From the NCBI RefSeq assembly GCF_008692845.1, contig NZ_VXJW01000003.1, positions 124,001-188,000 of the forward strand: DNA of 64,000 nt. Direction: 5' to 3'. The notes below the pieces were generated by a model. That model saw only the letters and a program-made list of their open reading frames with translations. It had not been told where the DNA came from and made no database searches. The DNA is from Salmonella enterica subsp. arizonae. Its GTDB lineage: Bacteria; Pseudomonadota; Gammaproteobacteria; Enterobacterales; Enterobacteriaceae. Shown piece after piece: positions 1 through 10,217 of the stretch; within the stretch, counting starts at the first letter, position 1; the number at the start of each line of letters is the position of its first letter. A program made the position numbers and the translations under genes.

Positions 1-156
1 CGCCTCGACGGAGTGGTCATCACCGCTTTCCAGCTCGGCAATGGCTAACGTCAGGTGGCCACGCAGGTATCCACTGGCAAAAAGCTCATCGTCGCTGGCG
101 TGCTCTACCATATCGTCAATTAATGCCAGAATGCGTGATTCAAACTCCGCGATCAT
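1..156 (-). CDS. yfcL: YfcL family protein, N-terminal part (cut by window edge)
   Basis: The first 52 codons of a minus-strand gene are visible, beginning with ATG at 156 ([10 protein letters not shown]...). The sequence matches my memory of the start of E. coli YfcL, a small conserved protein of unknown function that sits directly upstream of epmC in both genera. The rest lies outside the window. The visible part is acidic and predicted helical, with no signal peptide. No frameshift is seen in this part. Identity rests on sequence resemblance plus conserved order; the function is unknown. Confidence 0.8.
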   Translation of the reverse strand, partial: MIAEFESRILALIDDMVEHASDDELFASGYLRGHLTLAIAELESGDDHSVEA

Positions 157-188
157 CTTCTTTCCTCATTGTAAACGTGGCGCTGGCT

Positions 189-737
189 TTAGTTGAGCTC
201 TTCCGGCCACGGGAACTGTTCCGCCTTAAGTTCGGGCGTGTGATAATAATTCTGTAGCGCTTTGATGAAGCGGGCCGGTCGTTCAGGAATGCCCTGCTCC
301 AGATAAGCCATTACCTGCGCATGAACCCGGCGCTGAAACGCCACGCGATCCGGTTCAATGTCGCCTTCCAGATTGTCGCAACTGACGTTAAAGGGATACC
401 CCGCCGCCACGCAAAACAACCAGTCGAAGGCCTGTGGCTTCACCTCAACGTCTTCAAATTGACTTTGGGTCTGCGCGTCGCGTCCGTCCGGGCAGTACCA
501 GTAACCAAAGTCGACCAGTTCGCGGCGCGCCTTACCGGCGATACACCAGTGAGAAATCTCATGCAGCGCGCTGGCGTAAAACCCATGCGCAAAAACGATA
601 CGGTTGTATGGTACCTGCGCGTTAGCAGGAAGATAGATCGGTTCGTCGTCGCCTTTAATCAGACGGGTATTAAATTCTTCGGCAAAGCAGCCGTTAAAAA
701 TCTCAATTAACTGTTCGTAATGGTGCGTACTGTTCAT
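189..737 (-). CDS. epmC: Elongation factor P hydroxylase
   Basis: A 182-residue protein, the usual length for EpmC (YfcM). EpmC hydroxylates the beta-lysylated lysine of elongation factor P after EpmA and EpmB have acted, in the cytoplasm. A HEISHW segment near residue 60 (HExxH-like) is the likely metal-binding site. The start ATG at 737 touches the stop of the downstream-oriented yfcA, so translation of the two genes is probably coupled. It lies in the minus-strand series mepA-yfcA-epmC-yfcL. No defect is seen. Family knowledge gives the function; the sequence shows the length, the His motif and the synteny. Confidence 0.93.
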   Translation of the reverse strand: MNSTHHYEQLIEIFNGCFAEEFNTRLIKGDDEPIYLPANAQVPYNRIVFAHGFYASALHEISHWCIAGKARRELVDFGYWYCPDGRDAQTQSQFEDVEVKPQAFDWLFCVAAGYPFNVSCDNLEGDIEPDRVAFQRRVHAQVMAYLEQGIPERPARFIKALQNYYHTPELKAEQFPWPEELN

Positions 738-1546
738 TAATTCATCCCCAACCAGTGGAGGATCTCCTGTCCGTGGCTATCATAAAGTAACTTGGCGCTC
801 ATCACCGCCGAGACAATAACGATCATCGGTCTGATAAGTTTTTGGCCTTTACTCAACACCAGACGCGACCCCATTCGCGCCCCTAAAAACTGCCCAACCA
901 GCATCACGAAGCCCGTCGCCCAGATCACTTTGCCGCCGATGATAAATAACAACAGGCCGCCGACGTTGGAGGTAGCGTTAAGCACTTTGGCATGTGCCGT
1001 GGATTTCGCCAGGTTGTAGCCACACAAGGTGACAAACGCCAGCGCGTAAAACGACCCGGCGGCAGGCCCAAAAAAGCCATCGTAAAACCCGACGCATCCC
1101 CCGGCTATCAGCGCGAACGGTAAGCCATACAGGCGCCGCTGGCGATCTTCCTCGCCCAGCTTCGGCATTAATAGAAAATAGAGGCCGATGAAAATCACCA
1201 GGATGGGCAAGATCTGGCGCAAAATATCCGCCTGCACGTGCTGCACCAGCAGCGCGCCGCTCATCGAGCCAATGAACGTCATCAGAATATTGAGCTTTTG
1301 CTCGGCCAGGTTTACTACTTTACGGCGAATAAAATAGAGCGAAGATGAGAGGGAGCCGCCGCACGCCTGTAATTTATTGGTCGCCAGCGCGTTTGCCGGC
1401 GACATCCCGGCGGCCATCAGCGCAGGAATCGTGAGCAGCCCTCCGCCCCCGGCGATAGAATCGATAAATCCCGCCAGTACGGCGACAAAAAACAGCACCA
1501 CCAGCAGCAGCGGGGAGACCATAAACAGCTCATAAAAATTGTCCAT
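737..1546 (-). CDS. yfcA: TauE/SafE family inner-membrane permease YfcA
   Basis: A 269-residue, strongly hydrophobic protein of the TauE/SafE (DUF81) family with about eight membrane segments. The glycine-rich N-terminal segment (FIDSIAGGGGLLTIPAL, around residues 28-44) and the mid-protein GFYDGFFGPAAGSF segment are the duplicated family motifs. Members export or import sulfur-containing organic anions, but the substrate of YfcA itself is not established. It overlaps mepA and epmC by single bases at either end, which indicates one transcription unit. The gene is intact. This contrasts with the broken TauE homologue at 16.5-17.1 kb. Confidence 0.93.
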   Translation of the reverse strand: MDNFYELFMVSPLLLVVLFFVAVLAGFIDSIAGGGGLLTIPALMAAGMSPANALATNKLQACGGSLSSSLYFIRRKVVNLAEQKLNILMTFIGSMSGALLVQHVQADILRQILPILVIFIGLYFLLMPKLGEEDRQRRLYGLPFALIAGGCVGFYDGFFGPAAGSFYALAFVTLCGYNLAKSTAHAKVLNATSNVGGLLLFIIGGKVIWATGFVMLVGQFLGARMGSRLVLSKGQKLIRPMIVIVSAVMSAKLLYDSHGQEILHWLGMN

Positions 1547-2370
1547 TAGAGTACATGCTCATCCAGTAGCGCCTGGCAGGAAGGCGGCAACGGCGGCGGT
1601 GTCTTCTTCTCAGGCTTTGTGGTGCCAGGTTTTGGCGGTTCGAACCAGCTTTGCAGTTCAGCGCCGCATCCATCGCCCGGCGGGGGTAAAGGTTGATCTT
1701 CGCACTCCAGGCTGTCGGCAGGGCAGCGTAAACGCACGTGCATATGCGCGCGATGCTGGAACCAGGGGCGTACTTTACGTAGCCAGTCACGATCGCTTCC
1801 GGCATCGAGACAAAGCTGTTGTTTAATAGCCGGATTGACGAAAATACGGGTGACGTCATTGTCCTCCGCCGCCAGTTTGATCAGACTGGCGATATCCGAC
1901 GACCAGCGCGACGGCACGACATGTTTACCGTCGCGGGACACCAGATCTAACGCCTGCGGGCGCAATAGCTGCGCCTGGCTCCAGCGCGTTTTCGGCAACT
2001 GCAAGAAAATATCCACATCAAGCCCGGTCTGATGACTGGCGTGTCCGCCATTAAAGCGGCCTCCGGCAGGCATCCCCATGTCGCCTATCAGGACGGTTCC
2101 GAGCCCCCGTTGATGCGCCTGATGACTCAACCGCTGGATAAACATAACCAGATCCGGGTGGCCGAAATAACGGCGCTGATCGGTGCGCATTACCTGATAA
2201 TTATCGGACTGTACCGGCAACGTGTCGGCGCCGATGATGCATCCGTTGGCAAAGCTACCGACAGACTGGGCGGCGCCGGGGACAGGATGGGTTATTTTCT
2301 GCCATGGCGTCGCCGCCAGGCTGGCGCTACTGACAAACCATGCCAGCAGCGCAATTGCGGTTTTTTTCAT
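1546..2370 (-). CDS. mepA: Penicillin-insensitive murein DD-endopeptidase
   Basis: A 274-residue periplasmic zinc endopeptidase of the M74 family that cleaves D-Ala-meso-DAP crosslinks in peptidoglycan. Residues 1-19 form a signal peptide ([19 protein letters not shown]). Metal and catalytic ligands are visible in [13 protein letters not shown] near residues 107-120 and in HMHVRL near residue 210. The C-terminus is proline-rich. It starts three bases after the aroC stop on the same strand, so it is probably transcribed with aroC and prmB. The length matches the family and no lesion is seen. Confidence 0.95.
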   Translation of the reverse strand: MKKTAIALLAWFVSSASLAATPWQKITHPVPGAAQSVGSFANGCIIGADTLPVQSDNYQVMRTDQRRYFGHPDLVMFIQRLSHQAHQRGLGTVLIGDMGMPAGGRFNGGHASHQTGLDVDIFLQLPKTRWSQAQLLRPQALDLVSRDGKHVVPSRWSSDIASLIKLAAEDNDVTRIFVNPAIKQQLCLDAGSDRDWLRKVRPWFQHRAHMHVRLRCPADSLECEDQPLPPPGDGCGAELQSWFEPPKPGTTKPEKKTPPPLPPSCQALLDEHVL

Positions 2371-2373
2371 TTC

Positions 2374-3459
2374 TTACCAGCGTGGAATCTCTGTCTTTAC
2401 ATCCGCATTCTGTGCCCGATGGCGCAGCAGGTGATCCATCAGCACGATCGCCAGCATGGCTTCTGCGATCGGCACTGCGCGAATCCCCACGCACGGATCG
2501 TGGCGCCCTTTGGTGATCATCTCGACTTCTTCACCCATCCGGTTAATCGTACGTCCCGGCACGGTAATGCTGGACGTAGGTTTCAATGCCATATGCGCCA
2601 CAATGTGTTGCCCGCTACTGATGCCACCGAGGATACCGCCCGCGTGGTTGCTCTGAAAACCCTGCGCCGTGATTTCATCGCGATTCTGGCTGCCGCGCAG
2701 CGCCACCACCTTAAATCCTTCGCCAATCTCCACGCCTTTCACCGCATTGATGCTCATCAGCGCATGGGCGATATCCGCATCCAGCCGGTCAAATACCGGT
2801 TCGCCAAGCCCTGCCGGCACGCCGCTCGCCATCACCGTCACTTTCGCGCCGATGGAGTCCCCCTCTTTTTTCAGCGCGCGCATCAGTTCGTCCAGCGCGT
2901 CAAGTTTGTCCACATCGGGGCAAAAGAACGGATTACGCTCAACCTGTTGCCAGTCTTTAATCTCCAGCGGAATGTCGCCCATCTGGGTCAGACAGCCGCG
3001 GATTTCGATACCGAACTTTTCCGCCAGGTATTTCTTGGCGATCGCCCCTGCCGCTACGCGCATCGCGGTTTCACGCGCGGAAGAACGTCCACCGCCACGA
3101 TAATCGCGCAGGCCGTATTTCTGCTCATAGGTGTAATCCGCGTGTCCCGGACGAAAAACATCTTTAATCGCGCTGTAGTCCTGCGAGCGCTGATCGGTGT
3201 TTTCAATCAGCAAGCCAATGCTGGTGCCGGTCGTCACGCCATCAAACACGCCGGAGAGAATTTTTACCTGGTCCGGTTCGCGGCGCTGGGTAGTATAGCG
3301 CGAGGTGCCAGGGCGGCGTCTGTCGAGATCGTGCTGCAGATCGGCCTCCGTCAACGGGATGCCCGGCGGCACGCCATCGACGATACACCCAAGCGCCAGC
3401 CCGTGCGATTCGCCGAAAGTGGTTACGCGAAAGAGTTGTCCAATTGTGTTTCCTGCCAT
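2374..3459 (-). CDS. aroC: Chorismate synthase
   Basis: A 361-residue FMN-dependent chorismate synthase, the last common step of aromatic amino acid, folate and enterobactin precursor synthesis (EPSP to chorismate). The N-terminus [10 protein letters not shown] followed by FGESHG is diagnostic. The family signature [10 protein letters not shown] lies near residue 127. I choose ATG at 3459; the GTG one codon upstream would also keep frame but gives an atypical extra residue. It lies 35 bases downstream of prmB and directly upstream of mepA, as in E. coli. The gene is intact. Confidence 0.97.
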   Translation of the reverse strand: MAGNTIGQLFRVTTFGESHGLALGCIVDGVPPGIPLTEADLQHDLDRRRPGTSRYTTQRREPDQVKILSGVFDGVTTGTSIGLLIENTDQRSQDYSAIKDVFRPGHADYTYEQKYGLRDYRGGGRSSARETAMRVAAGAIAKKYLAEKFGIEIRGCLTQMGDIPLEIKDWQQVERNPFFCPDVDKLDALDELMRALKKEGDSIGAKVTVMASGVPAGLGEPVFDRLDADIAHALMSINAVKGVEIGEGFKVVALRGSQNRDEITAQGFQSNHAGGILGGISSGQHIVAHMALKPTSSITVPGRTINRMGEEVEMITKGRHDPCVGIRAVPIAEAMLAIVLMDHLLRHRAQNADVKTEIPRW

Positions 3460-3494
3460 CACGGCTCCGTTATCGTTGTTGTCGTTTGCGTGTT

Positions 3495-4427
3495 TTAATC
3501 TTTATAAATGTTGAAATGTTCACGGGCCGCGAGCAGCTGCGCTTTGGTCAACATAAAGACGCCATCGCCGCCGTTGTCAAACTCCAGCCAGGTGAACGGT
3601 ACCTCCGGATACTGCTCCATCAGATGTACCATGCTGTTTCCGACTTCACAAATCAGAACGCCCGCATCGGACAGATAATCCGGCGCGTTCCCAAGGATAC
3701 GGCGGGTCAGTTTGAGGCCATCGGTGCCGGACGCCAGCCCCAGTTCAGGTTCGTGGCGATATTCGTTTGGCAGATCGGACATATCTTCCGCATCGACATA
3801 GGGCGGGTTAGTGACAATCAGATCGTACTGAACTTTCGGCAGATCGCGGAACAGATCGGAGCGGATTGGCGTCACATGATGGATAAGACCGTGCTCTTCA
3901 ATGTTATGTTCGGCGACAGCCAGCGCATCCGGCGAAATATCGACCGCATCCACTTCCGCCTCCGGGAAAGCATAAGCACAGGCGATGGCGATACAGCCGC
4001 TGCCGGTACACATATCCAGAATATATTTCGGCTGTTGGCTAATAAGACCTGCAAAGTGGTTATTAATCAGCTCGCCAATGGGCGAACGCGGCACCAGCAC
4101 GCGCTCATCGACATAAAATTCGTGGCCGCAGAACCAGGCCTTATTGGTCAGGTAGGCTACCGGGATACGCTCGTTGACACGACGAATCACCCGCTCGACA
4201 ATGCGATGTTTTTCGCTGGACGTCAGCCGCGCGGTACGCATATCTTCCGGAATATCCAGCGGCAGATAAAGAGACGGCAGCACCAGTTGCACCGCCTCAT
4301 CCCACGGGTTATCGGTGCCGTGCCCATACCAGATATTCGCCGCGCTAAAACGGCTTACCGCCCAGCGCAACATGTCCTGAATGGTATGCAGTTCATTCAC
4401 TGCTTCATCGACGAAAATTTTATCCAC
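3495..4427 (-). CDS. prmB: Ribosomal protein L3 N5-glutamine methyltransferase
   Basis: A 310-residue SAM-dependent methyltransferase that modifies a glutamine of ribosomal protein L3. The SAM-binding motif [14 protein letters not shown] lies near residue 135, and the catalytic NPPY tetrapeptide ([12 protein letters not shown]) lies near residue 203, as in HemK/PrmC relatives. The context upstream of aroC and divergent from smrB identifies it as PrmB rather than PrmC. The start ATG at 4427 has a plausible ribosome-binding site (GGAG just upstream on the minus strand). No defect is seen. Confidence 0.96.
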   Translation of the reverse strand: MDKIFVDEAVNELHTIQDMLRWAVSRFSAANIWYGHGTDNPWDEAVQLVLPSLYLPLDIPEDMRTARLTSSEKHRIVERVIRRVNERIPVAYLTNKAWFCGHEFYVDERVLVPRSPIGELINNHFAGLISQQPKYILDMCTGSGCIAIACAYAFPEAEVDAVDISPDALAVAEHNIEEHGLIHHVTPIRSDLFRDLPKVQYDLIVTNPPYVDAEDMSDLPNEYRHEPELGLASGTDGLKLTRRILGNAPDYLSDAGVLICEVGNSMVHLMEQYPEVPFTWLEFDNGGDGVFMLTKAQLLAAREHFNIYKD

Positions 4428-4592
4428 GTATTCCTCCAGGGCATGCTCGCATTAAATTCGGCGGCTAGTTTGCCACGAAGACAGGGATAAATCAGCATTG
4501 ACGCGGCGGGATAATACGAAAAATCCGTTTTGACCATTCGGATGTCATCCGGGTCGGGTAAACTAAAGCAAAATATCAGATGAGACACCCGA

Positions 4593-5144
4593 ATGAAAAA
4601 GAAAGCATCGCTCAGCGAGGAGGACCAGACGCTGTTCCGTCAGCTTATGGTCGGCACCCGACAGATTAAACAAGATACTATCGTTCATCGGCCACAGCGC
4701 AAAAAAATCACGGAAGTCCCTACCCGAAGGTTAATTCAGGAACAGGCGGACGCCAGCCACTATTTTTCCGATGAGTTTCAGCCGCTGCTCAATACGGAAG
4801 GGCCAGTAAAGTATGTCCGGGAAGATGTCAGCCATTTCGAGCTAAAAAAAATGCGCCGCGGCGACTATTCGCCGGAACTGTTTCTTGATTTACACGGTTT
4901 AACGCAGATCCAGGCCAAACAGGAATTGGGGGCGCTGATTGCCGCATGCCGTCGGGAGCATATTTTTTGCGCCTGCGTCATGCATGGACACGGTAAACAT
5001 ATTCTGAAACAGCAAACACCGTTATGGCTGGCGCAGCATCCGCATGTGATGGCCTTTCATCAGGCGCCGAAGGAGTACGGCGGTGACGCCGCGCTACTGG
5101 TGCTGATTGAAGTGGAAGAGTGGCAACCGCCCGAGTTGCCCTGA
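4593..5144 (+). CDS. smrB: Smr-domain ribosome rescue nuclease SmrB
   Basis: A 183-residue protein with a charged N-terminal extension and a C-terminal Smr domain. The DLHGLTQ motif near residue 98 and the MHGHGKH motif near residue 130 are the conserved Smr catalytic elements. SmrB cleaves mRNA at collided ribosomes so that stalled complexes can be rescued by tmRNA. It is transcribed divergently from prmB with a 165-base spacer. Its 3' end is followed immediately by a REP element that separates it from the convergent sixA. It is intact. Confidence 0.93.
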   Translation: MKKKASLSEEDQTLFRQLMVGTRQIKQDTIVHRPQRKKITEVPTRRLIQEQADASHYFSDEFQPLLNTEGPVKYVREDVSHFELKKMRRGDYSPELFLDLHGLTQIQAKQELGALIAACRREHIFCACVMHGHGKHILKQQTPLWLAQHPHVMAFHQAPKEYGGDAALLVLIEVEEWQPPELP

Positions 5145-5149
5145 TGCGA

Positions 5150-5238
5150 GATCGCCGGATGGCGGCGCAAGCGCCTTATCCAGCCTATGCACAGTCAGCG
5201 CTGTCATAGGCTGGATAAGCGAAGCGCTATCAGGCGGC
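5150..5238. repeat. REP/BIME palindromic repeat
   Basis: The segment contains facing copies of the enterobacterial REP consensus (GCCGGATGGCGGC ... GCCTTATCC, then the inverted GGATAAGCGAAGCGC ... ATCAGGCGGC). It can fold into a long hairpin. It lies between the convergent genes smrB and sixA, a typical REP position, and may stabilise or terminate the transcripts. Confidence 0.85.
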
Positions 5239-5244
5239 AGAAGA

Positions 5245-5730
5245 TTAAATCGCTTTCGCCATTTTCAGATTGCAGGGACTCATTTGCCAGTTAAATGTCC
5301 CTTTGCCGCTTTTATCAAGCGTGACGTTGGCAATTGCGGACGTCGTGAACATCGGCGGCGTTTCGCCCGGACAAAGCTCAGATACCAGATATCCGACCAG
5401 AGGTAAGTGAGAGATCACCAGTACCGACTCGATCTCTTCATTGGCCAGAGCATGAAGGTAGGCGCTGACCAGACCGACATCGCCGCAGGGCGTTAGCTCC
5501 GGCAGGACATCCACCTGAGCTGGCAGATTCATACAATCGCCGACCACATCTAACGTCTGTTCGGCCCGAAGAAACGGACTAACCAGAACACGTTCGATAT
5601 CCACTTTTTGACCTTTCAGCCAGTTCGCCATCAGGCGAGACTCGTCACAACCACACGAGGTTAAGGGACGAACCGAATCACTGGCGGCATCGAGGGCTGC
5701 GTCGCCGTGACGCATGATAAAAACTTGCAT
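5245..5730 (-). CDS. sixA: Phosphohistidine phosphatase SixA
   Basis: A 161-residue histidine-phosphatase-superfamily protein. The RHG catalytic motif is at the N-terminus (MQVFIMRHGDAA) and the second catalytic histidine lies in VISHLPL near residue 108. SixA removes phosphate from histidine phosphotransfer proteins; published work links it to ArcB and to the nitrogen-related PTS protein NPr. It stands alone between the REP element and fadJ. About 200 bases upstream hold its promoter region. The length is that expected and no lesion is seen. Confidence 0.94.
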   Translation of the reverse strand: MQVFIMRHGDAALDAASDSVRPLTSCGCDESRLMANWLKGQKVDIERVLVSPFLRAEQTLDVVGDCMNLPAQVDVLPELTPCGDVGLVSAYLHALANEEIESVLVISHLPLVGYLVSELCPGETPPMFTTSAIANVTLDKSGKGTFNWQMSPCNLKMAKAI

Positions 5731-5938
5731 ATTGCACCGCTTTTGTTAACCAGTTTCACCAGCACGCTTACCAGATGCCCCTATTGGCTGTGGCAAAAAT
5801 GCGGTGGCCGGCATTGTGCCTTATCCATTCACCGAATGAAACGCTGTTTTTTACCTCAATGGCGTAAGTATAGTCAATCCTTGATTATTATTTCGCCACC
5901 AAGAAGGCATTCAGTGCGGATTCATACTTTCTTTGACC

Positions 5939-8083
5939 TTAATTTCCCTGGTCAGTTTCCTCATTCATCCAGAAATGCTCCCCGCGCTCAGCCATGCGCA
6001 TTAATTGTTCACAAGGCGCGTAACGAGGGCCGTAAAGTGCGGCCAGGCGCTGCAAGGTCGCTACCACTTCACCCGGCCCGAGAGCATCCATATAACGAAA
6101 CGGGCCGCCGAGAAACGGAGGAAAACCAATACCAAACACGGCGCCAATATCGCCATCGCGCGCGCTGCGAATTACTTTTTCGTCGAAACAGCGCGCCGCT
6201 TCATTGAGCATTAACATGACACAGCGCTCTGCCACCTGATGCGCAGACAGTCGACTTTGCCCTTGCACGCTAATAACCTTATAAATCGCATTGTCAACCT
6301 TTTTTTTGCTTTTACGCCCTTTTTCGCCATAAAGATAGAAACCGCGACCATTTTTTCTACCTTTGCGACCGTCATTCAAAATTGAAGCAACAACATTTGC
6401 TGGCGCGCTAAAACGTTCTCCATAAGCTGCCTCAAGCACAGGAATAATTTTAGTGCCCGTGTCGATTCCGACCTCATCCAAAAGTTGGATTGGCCCCACC
6501 GGAAAACCAAACTTTACCAGGGCGGCATCAATATGTTCGACACGTTCGCCTTCAGTCAGCATCCGAATCGCTTCATTAATATACGGCGCGAGAATTCGGT
6601 TAACATAAAACCCAGCTTTATCGCTAACGACGATCGGGGTTTTACCCTGTTTTTTCGCCAGCTTAACGGTCGTGGCGATGGTCTGCGCGGAAGTAGACGC
6701 ATGGGGAATGACCTCGACCAGCGGCATTTTTTCGACCGGGCTAAAAAAGTGCAATCCAATCACCTGTTCCGGTCTGCCCGCGTACGCCGCAATATCGCCA
6801 ATCGGCAAGGAAGAGGTATTGGACGCAAAAATGGTGTGGGAGGCGCAATTTTGCTCCACTTCCGCCACCATCTGTTGTTTTAACGACAGATCTTCAAACA
6901 CCGCTTCAATTATCAGATCGCGATGACTGAAACCACGGTAATCAGTCGAGCCTGATATCAGCGCCAATTGTTTATCGCGTTCGCTGGCTTTGATATGGCG
7001 GCGGCGTACTTTTGTTTCAAGCTGGTCCCAACTATACTTCAGTGCATGATTGATTCCCTTAGCATTTATATCCTTAATACGTACTGGCAAGCCGCCTTTA
7101 CAGGCCGTGACCAGGGCGATACCGCCGCCCATTAACCCGCCGCCCAATATGCCTACGCTGTTCAGCGGGCCGGACGGCGCATCGCTACCGGGATCTTTTT
7201 TCACTTGGGTACTGGCAAAGAAAAGATTACGCAGCGCCTGCGATTGAGGCGTCATCGCCAGCTCGCCGAAAGCACACGCCTCCGCGTCATAGCCGCTACC
7301 GCTGCCCTGCGCCAGTCCGGTTTCTATCACGTCAATGATCCGCTCCGTCGCTGGATAATTACCCTGCGTTTTCTGCGCCGTCTTTTTACGCACCAGGCGA
7401 AATAGCAGCGCCCGCCCCAGCGCCCCCGCCAGGATACGTTCACGGACCGGTAATGTCCGCTGCGCCAGGCGGTCTTTTTTAGCCAGTTCGACTGCTGCTT
7501 CCAGTAAAATAGTCTGCGGCACCACGTCATCAACCAGCCCTGTTTTAAGCGCCTGTCTGGCGCGAAGCTGTTTACCTGTCAGGATCATATCCAGCGCGGT
7601 GCTGACCCCCACCAGCCGAGGAAGGCGCTGTGTTCCGCCCGATCCCGGCAAAAGCCCTAACTGTACTTCCGGCAGCCCGAGAACAGTTTTAACGTCATCG
7701 GTACAGATACGCCGATGGCAGGCCAGCGCCATTTCAAGACCGCCGCCCAGACAGGCGCCGTGAATAGCGGCGATGACCGGAACAGGCAACGCCTGGATCT
7801 CCGCCATAAGTTGCTGTCCCTGACGCGCCAGCGTTTCCGCTTCCTGCGCGCTTTGGCAGCGGCCTATCATGTTGATATCGGCGCCAGCAATAAAGTTATC
7901 TGCTTTGGCCGAGATAAAAACAACGCCCTGCAACACTTTATTTTCGCGGATCTGCTTCAGGATGGCGCGCGCCTGGGCGGCAAACTCCGCTTTCAGGGTA
8001 TTTACCTTTTCCCCTGGGACATCAATAGAGACAACCGCGACATTATCCAGGCGCACGTTAAGCGTAAAAGCTGATGTGGTCAT
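5939..8083 (-). CDS. fadJ: Fatty acid oxidation complex alpha subunit (anaerobic)
   Basis: A 714-residue bifunctional enzyme. Residues about 1-190 form an enoyl-CoA hydratase/isomerase domain ([10 protein letters not shown] and [13 protein letters not shown] oxyanion-hole segments). From about 305 onwards there is a 3-hydroxyacyl-CoA dehydrogenase with the NAD-binding [13 protein letters not shown] and the [15 protein letters not shown] signature. It works with the thiolase FadI in anaerobic or medium-chain beta-oxidation. Its ATG overlaps the stop of fadI, so the two are one operon, fadIJ. It is intact, and regulation should come from FadR at fadI. Confidence 0.96.
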   Translation of the reverse strand: MTTSAFTLNVRLDNVAVVSIDVPGEKVNTLKAEFAAQARAILKQIRENKVLQGVVFISAKADNFIAGADINMIGRCQSAQEAETLARQGQQLMAEIQALPVPVIAAIHGACLGGGLEMALACHRRICTDDVKTVLGLPEVQLGLLPGSGGTQRLPRLVGVSTALDMILTGKQLRARQALKTGLVDDVVPQTILLEAAVELAKKDRLAQRTLPVRERILAGALGRALLFRLVRKKTAQKTQGNYPATERIIDVIETGLAQGSGSGYDAEACAFGELAMTPQSQALRNLFFASTQVKKDPGSDAPSGPLNSVGILGGGLMGGGIALVTACKGGLPVRIKDINAKGINHALKYSWDQLETKVRRRHIKASERDKQLALISGSTDYRGFSHRDLIIEAVFEDLSLKQQMVAEVEQNCASHTIFASNTSSLPIGDIAAYAGRPEQVIGLHFFSPVEKMPLVEVIPHASTSAQTIATTVKLAKKQGKTPIVVSDKAGFYVNRILAPYINEAIRMLTEGERVEHIDAALVKFGFPVGPIQLLDEVGIDTGTKIIPVLEAAYGERFSAPANVVASILNDGRKGRKNGRGFYLYGEKGRKSKKKVDNAIYKVISVQGQSRLSAHQVAERCVMLMLNEAARCFDEKVIRSARDGDIGAVFGIGFPPFLGGPFRYMDALGPGEVVATLQRLAALYGPRYAPCEQLMRMAERGEHFWMNEETDQGN

Positions 8084-9393
8084 TATTCCGCCTCCAGAAC
8101 CATAGCCGCGCCAAGACCGCCAGCCGCACAGGCCGTTACCAGGCCAAAACCGCCGCCCCGACGCCGTAATTCATGCAACGTTTGGTTTATCATCCGCGCG
8201 CCCGTTGCGGCAAAAGGATGTCCGTAGGCGATTGAACCGCCGAGCACGTTAAATTTTGTGTCATCTACCTCCCCTGTCGCTTGTGCGCGCCCAAGCACAT
8301 CGCGGGCAAATCGTTCGCTTCCCAGCAGTTGTAAATTGGCCAGCGTCTGGGCGGCAAACGCTTCATGCATGTCAAAAAGCGTCAGATCGGCCATCGTCAG
8401 TCCGGCCCGCTCCAGCGCCAGCGGCGTTGACCAGGCCGGTCCCAATAGCATGTCCTGCCAGACATCAATGGCGGTAAACGCGTAGCTACGGAGATAACCG
8501 AGCGGACGTAGCCCCAACTCTTTAGCCCGGGATTCGGTCATCAGGATAACGGCAGCGGCGCCATCAGTCAGTGGCGTACTATTGGCGGCGGTCACGGAGC
8601 CATGTTTTCTGTCAAAAGCGGGACGCAGTTTGGCGTAGTCCGCCAGCGTGGAGTTGCCGCGAATGTTATTGTCTTCTGAAAAAGGATTTTTATACGGCGG
8701 CGCATAGGTCGTCATCACCTCTTCCGCCAGCTTGCCCTCCGCCCATGCCTGTGCAGCGCGCTGATGCGAACGATACGCCAACGCGTCCTGCTGCTCACGC
8801 GTAATACCATACGTTTTCGCCATCTGTTCGGCGGTGTCACCCATGCGCAAACCGGTGGAATACTCGGCAACGGCGGGAGGAACAGGCAGCAGGTCGCGTA
8901 AGCGCAGGCGGGAAAAAAGCGTTAGCCGTTGGCGGGTTGTACGGGCTTTATTAACGTCTACCAGCACCCGCGCCAGGGCTTTACTCACGCCTATGGGCAG
9001 TACCGACGATGAATCTGCGCCGCCAGCGATCCCCGCGCGTATCGTACCTGCCATCAGGCTTTCCGCCACATTCGCTACCGCCTGAAAACTGGTGGCGCAG
9101 GCACGGCTTACGCTATAGGCATCGGTATGAACATTCATTCCCGTACCCAGCACAATTTCACGCGCAATATTAGGGGCTTCCGGCATTTGTACGACCTGAC
9201 CAAAAACCAGTTGCTCGATGGCATCGGCTGGAATTTCACTGCGCGCCAATAGCTCGCTAACCACCATTTTGCCGAGATCAACAGCAGGAATACCATGAAA
9301 TGCAGTGGCCTGACGAGCAAAGGGGGTTCGCAACCCACTGACAATAGCAATGCGATCGCCCTGACGGGTGACCAACGGTAAAGCCTGACGCAT
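8083..9393 (-). CDS. fadI: 3-ketoacyl-CoA thiolase (anaerobic), FadI
   Basis: A 436-residue thiolase that splits 3-ketoacyl-CoA into acetyl-CoA and a shortened acyl-CoA. The nucleophilic cysteine is in [11 protein letters not shown] near residue 99. The C-terminal catalytic histidine is in [17 protein letters not shown], and the final cysteine is in [15 protein letters not shown]. It is the first gene of fadIJ. A FadR-like operator lies just upstream at 9419-9435, consistent with repression in the absence of long-chain fatty acids. The gene is full length. Confidence 0.96.
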   Translation of the reverse strand: MRQALPLVTRQGDRIAIVSGLRTPFARQATAFHGIPAVDLGKMVVSELLARSEIPADAIEQLVFGQVVQMPEAPNIAREIVLGTGMNVHTDAYSVSRACATSFQAVANVAESLMAGTIRAGIAGGADSSSVLPIGVSKALARVLVDVNKARTTRQRLTLFSRLRLRDLLPVPPAVAEYSTGLRMGDTAEQMAKTYGITREQQDALAYRSHQRAAQAWAEGKLAEEVMTTYAPPYKNPFSEDNNIRGNSTLADYAKLRPAFDRKHGSVTAANSTPLTDGAAAVILMTESRAKELGLRPLGYLRSYAFTAIDVWQDMLLGPAWSTPLALERAGLTMADLTLFDMHEAFAAQTLANLQLLGSERFARDVLGRAQATGEVDDTKFNVLGGSIAYGHPFAATGARMINQTLHELRRRGGGFGLVTACAAGGLGAAMVLEAE

Positions 9394-9418
9394 AGTACTC
9401 CCCTGTAAAAAATAAATT

Positions 9419-9435
9419 AGTGGTCTGACCTGATC
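9419..9435 (-). promoter_or_regulatory. Probable FadR operator upstream of fadI
   Basis: Read on the minus strand the site is TCAGGTCAGACCACT with flanking bases, close to the FadR consensus (core GGTCnGACC). It sits about 25 bases upstream of the fadI start. FadR represses fad genes and is released by long-chain acyl-CoA. This is a visual motif match, not scored. Confidence 0.6.
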
Positions 9436-9512
9436 ACATTCTTAACTAATTTTTTACATTTAGCCAAGTGGAGAGAAAAGAAAGTGGGAGCTATGGCACA
9501 GTGAAGGGAAAC

Positions 9513-9554
9513 ATAAAAAATGAAAACGCCTCCGCCAGACGATGACGGAGGCGT
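9513..9554 (-). terminator. Rho-independent terminator after yfcZ
   Basis: On the minus strand a stem ACGCCTCCG/CGGAGGCGT is followed by TTTTCATTTTTT. It begins about 15 bases beyond the yfcZ stop and separates yfcZ from fadI. Confidence 0.75.
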
Positions 9555-9568
9555 CGTTAATGAACGGA

Positions 9569-9853
9569 TTAACGCAGGCCTAGCTGGAAGATAAGCGTTT
9601 CTGCTTCGCAGGCGAAAACAAAATCGATATCCAGACGAACACCGTCAGATTCCTCGGTGAAGGTTGGCGTAATTTGGCAAGGCTCAGACTCCACGCTACG
9701 CGCTTTTTCGGTTAACGCCGCCAGCGTCTCTTCAGCCTCTGCACGGGTAGCGAATACGCGACTGTATGACGCGGTGCAATCGGAGTTGTCCATGATGGTT
9801 CCAACGTCCATACAGCAGCAAACCGGGGTTTCATCAGCACTGCATTTACTCAT
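9569..9853 (-). CDS. yfcZ: YfcZ/YiiS family protein
   Basis: A 94-residue cytoplasmic protein starting MSKCSADETPVCCCMDVG, with a cysteine cluster near the N-terminus. It belongs to the small YfcZ/YiiS (DUF406) family of unknown function. I chose the internal ATG at 9853 because the upstream in-frame extension is not family-like and the 94-residue length matches E. coli. It lies between fadI and fadL, as in E. coli, with its own terminator. No function can be inferred beyond the family name. Confidence 0.9.
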   Translation of the reverse strand: MSKCSADETPVCCCMDVGTIMDNSDCTASYSRVFATRAEAEETLAALTEKARSVESEPCQITPTFTEESDGVRLDIDFVFACEAETLIFQLGLR

Positions 9854-10098
9854 TGTAGATTTCCTCTGTATTTGCACCCAGGGTGCCAGATAAACAATGG
9901 GAATATTTTACGCTCCCGGCATACGTCTCTCCAGTCGTTAATGGTGGGAAACGCGTTAAGTGACCGAAATCACACTTAAAAATGATCTAAAACAAAAATC
10001 GCGCGATCGGATAGCCGTTGAGTCCCTTGATTTTGCCAACCAGATCTCGTTTCTAAGATCAGAATTGAAAAAACTTATAAACATACTTGCAACATTTA

Positions 10099-10150
10099 AG
10101 CTGGTCAGACCTATACTCTCGCCACTGGTCTGATTTCTAAGTTGTATCGC
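10099..10150 (+). promoter_or_regulatory. Two FadR-like operators in the fadL leader
   Basis: AGCTGGTCAGACCTATA (10099-10115) and ACTGGTCTGATTTCTAA (10134-10150) resemble the FadR consensus. E. coli fadL also carries a pair of FadR sites downstream of its promoter. Together with the upstream part of the 364-base yfcZ-fadL gap they form the regulatory region of fadL. No open reading frame is supported there. The first site is the better match. Confidence 0.6.
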
Positions 10151-10217
10151 AGACCCTACACTTCGCGCTCCTGTTACATCATGTAACATAGTTTGTATAA
10201 AAATAATCAATGAGGTT

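Noticed and set aside
2032-3498. Long plus-strand open frame of 488 codons opposite mepA and aroC
   Set aside because: It is antisense to two well-recognised genes with conserved motifs. The translated protein has shadow-like composition (many His, Arg and Ala) and no family resemblance.
3444-4490. 348-codon plus-strand frame opposite prmB
   Set aside because: It is a shadow of prmB, which has the NPPY motif and family length; there is no ribosome-binding site for the opposite frame.
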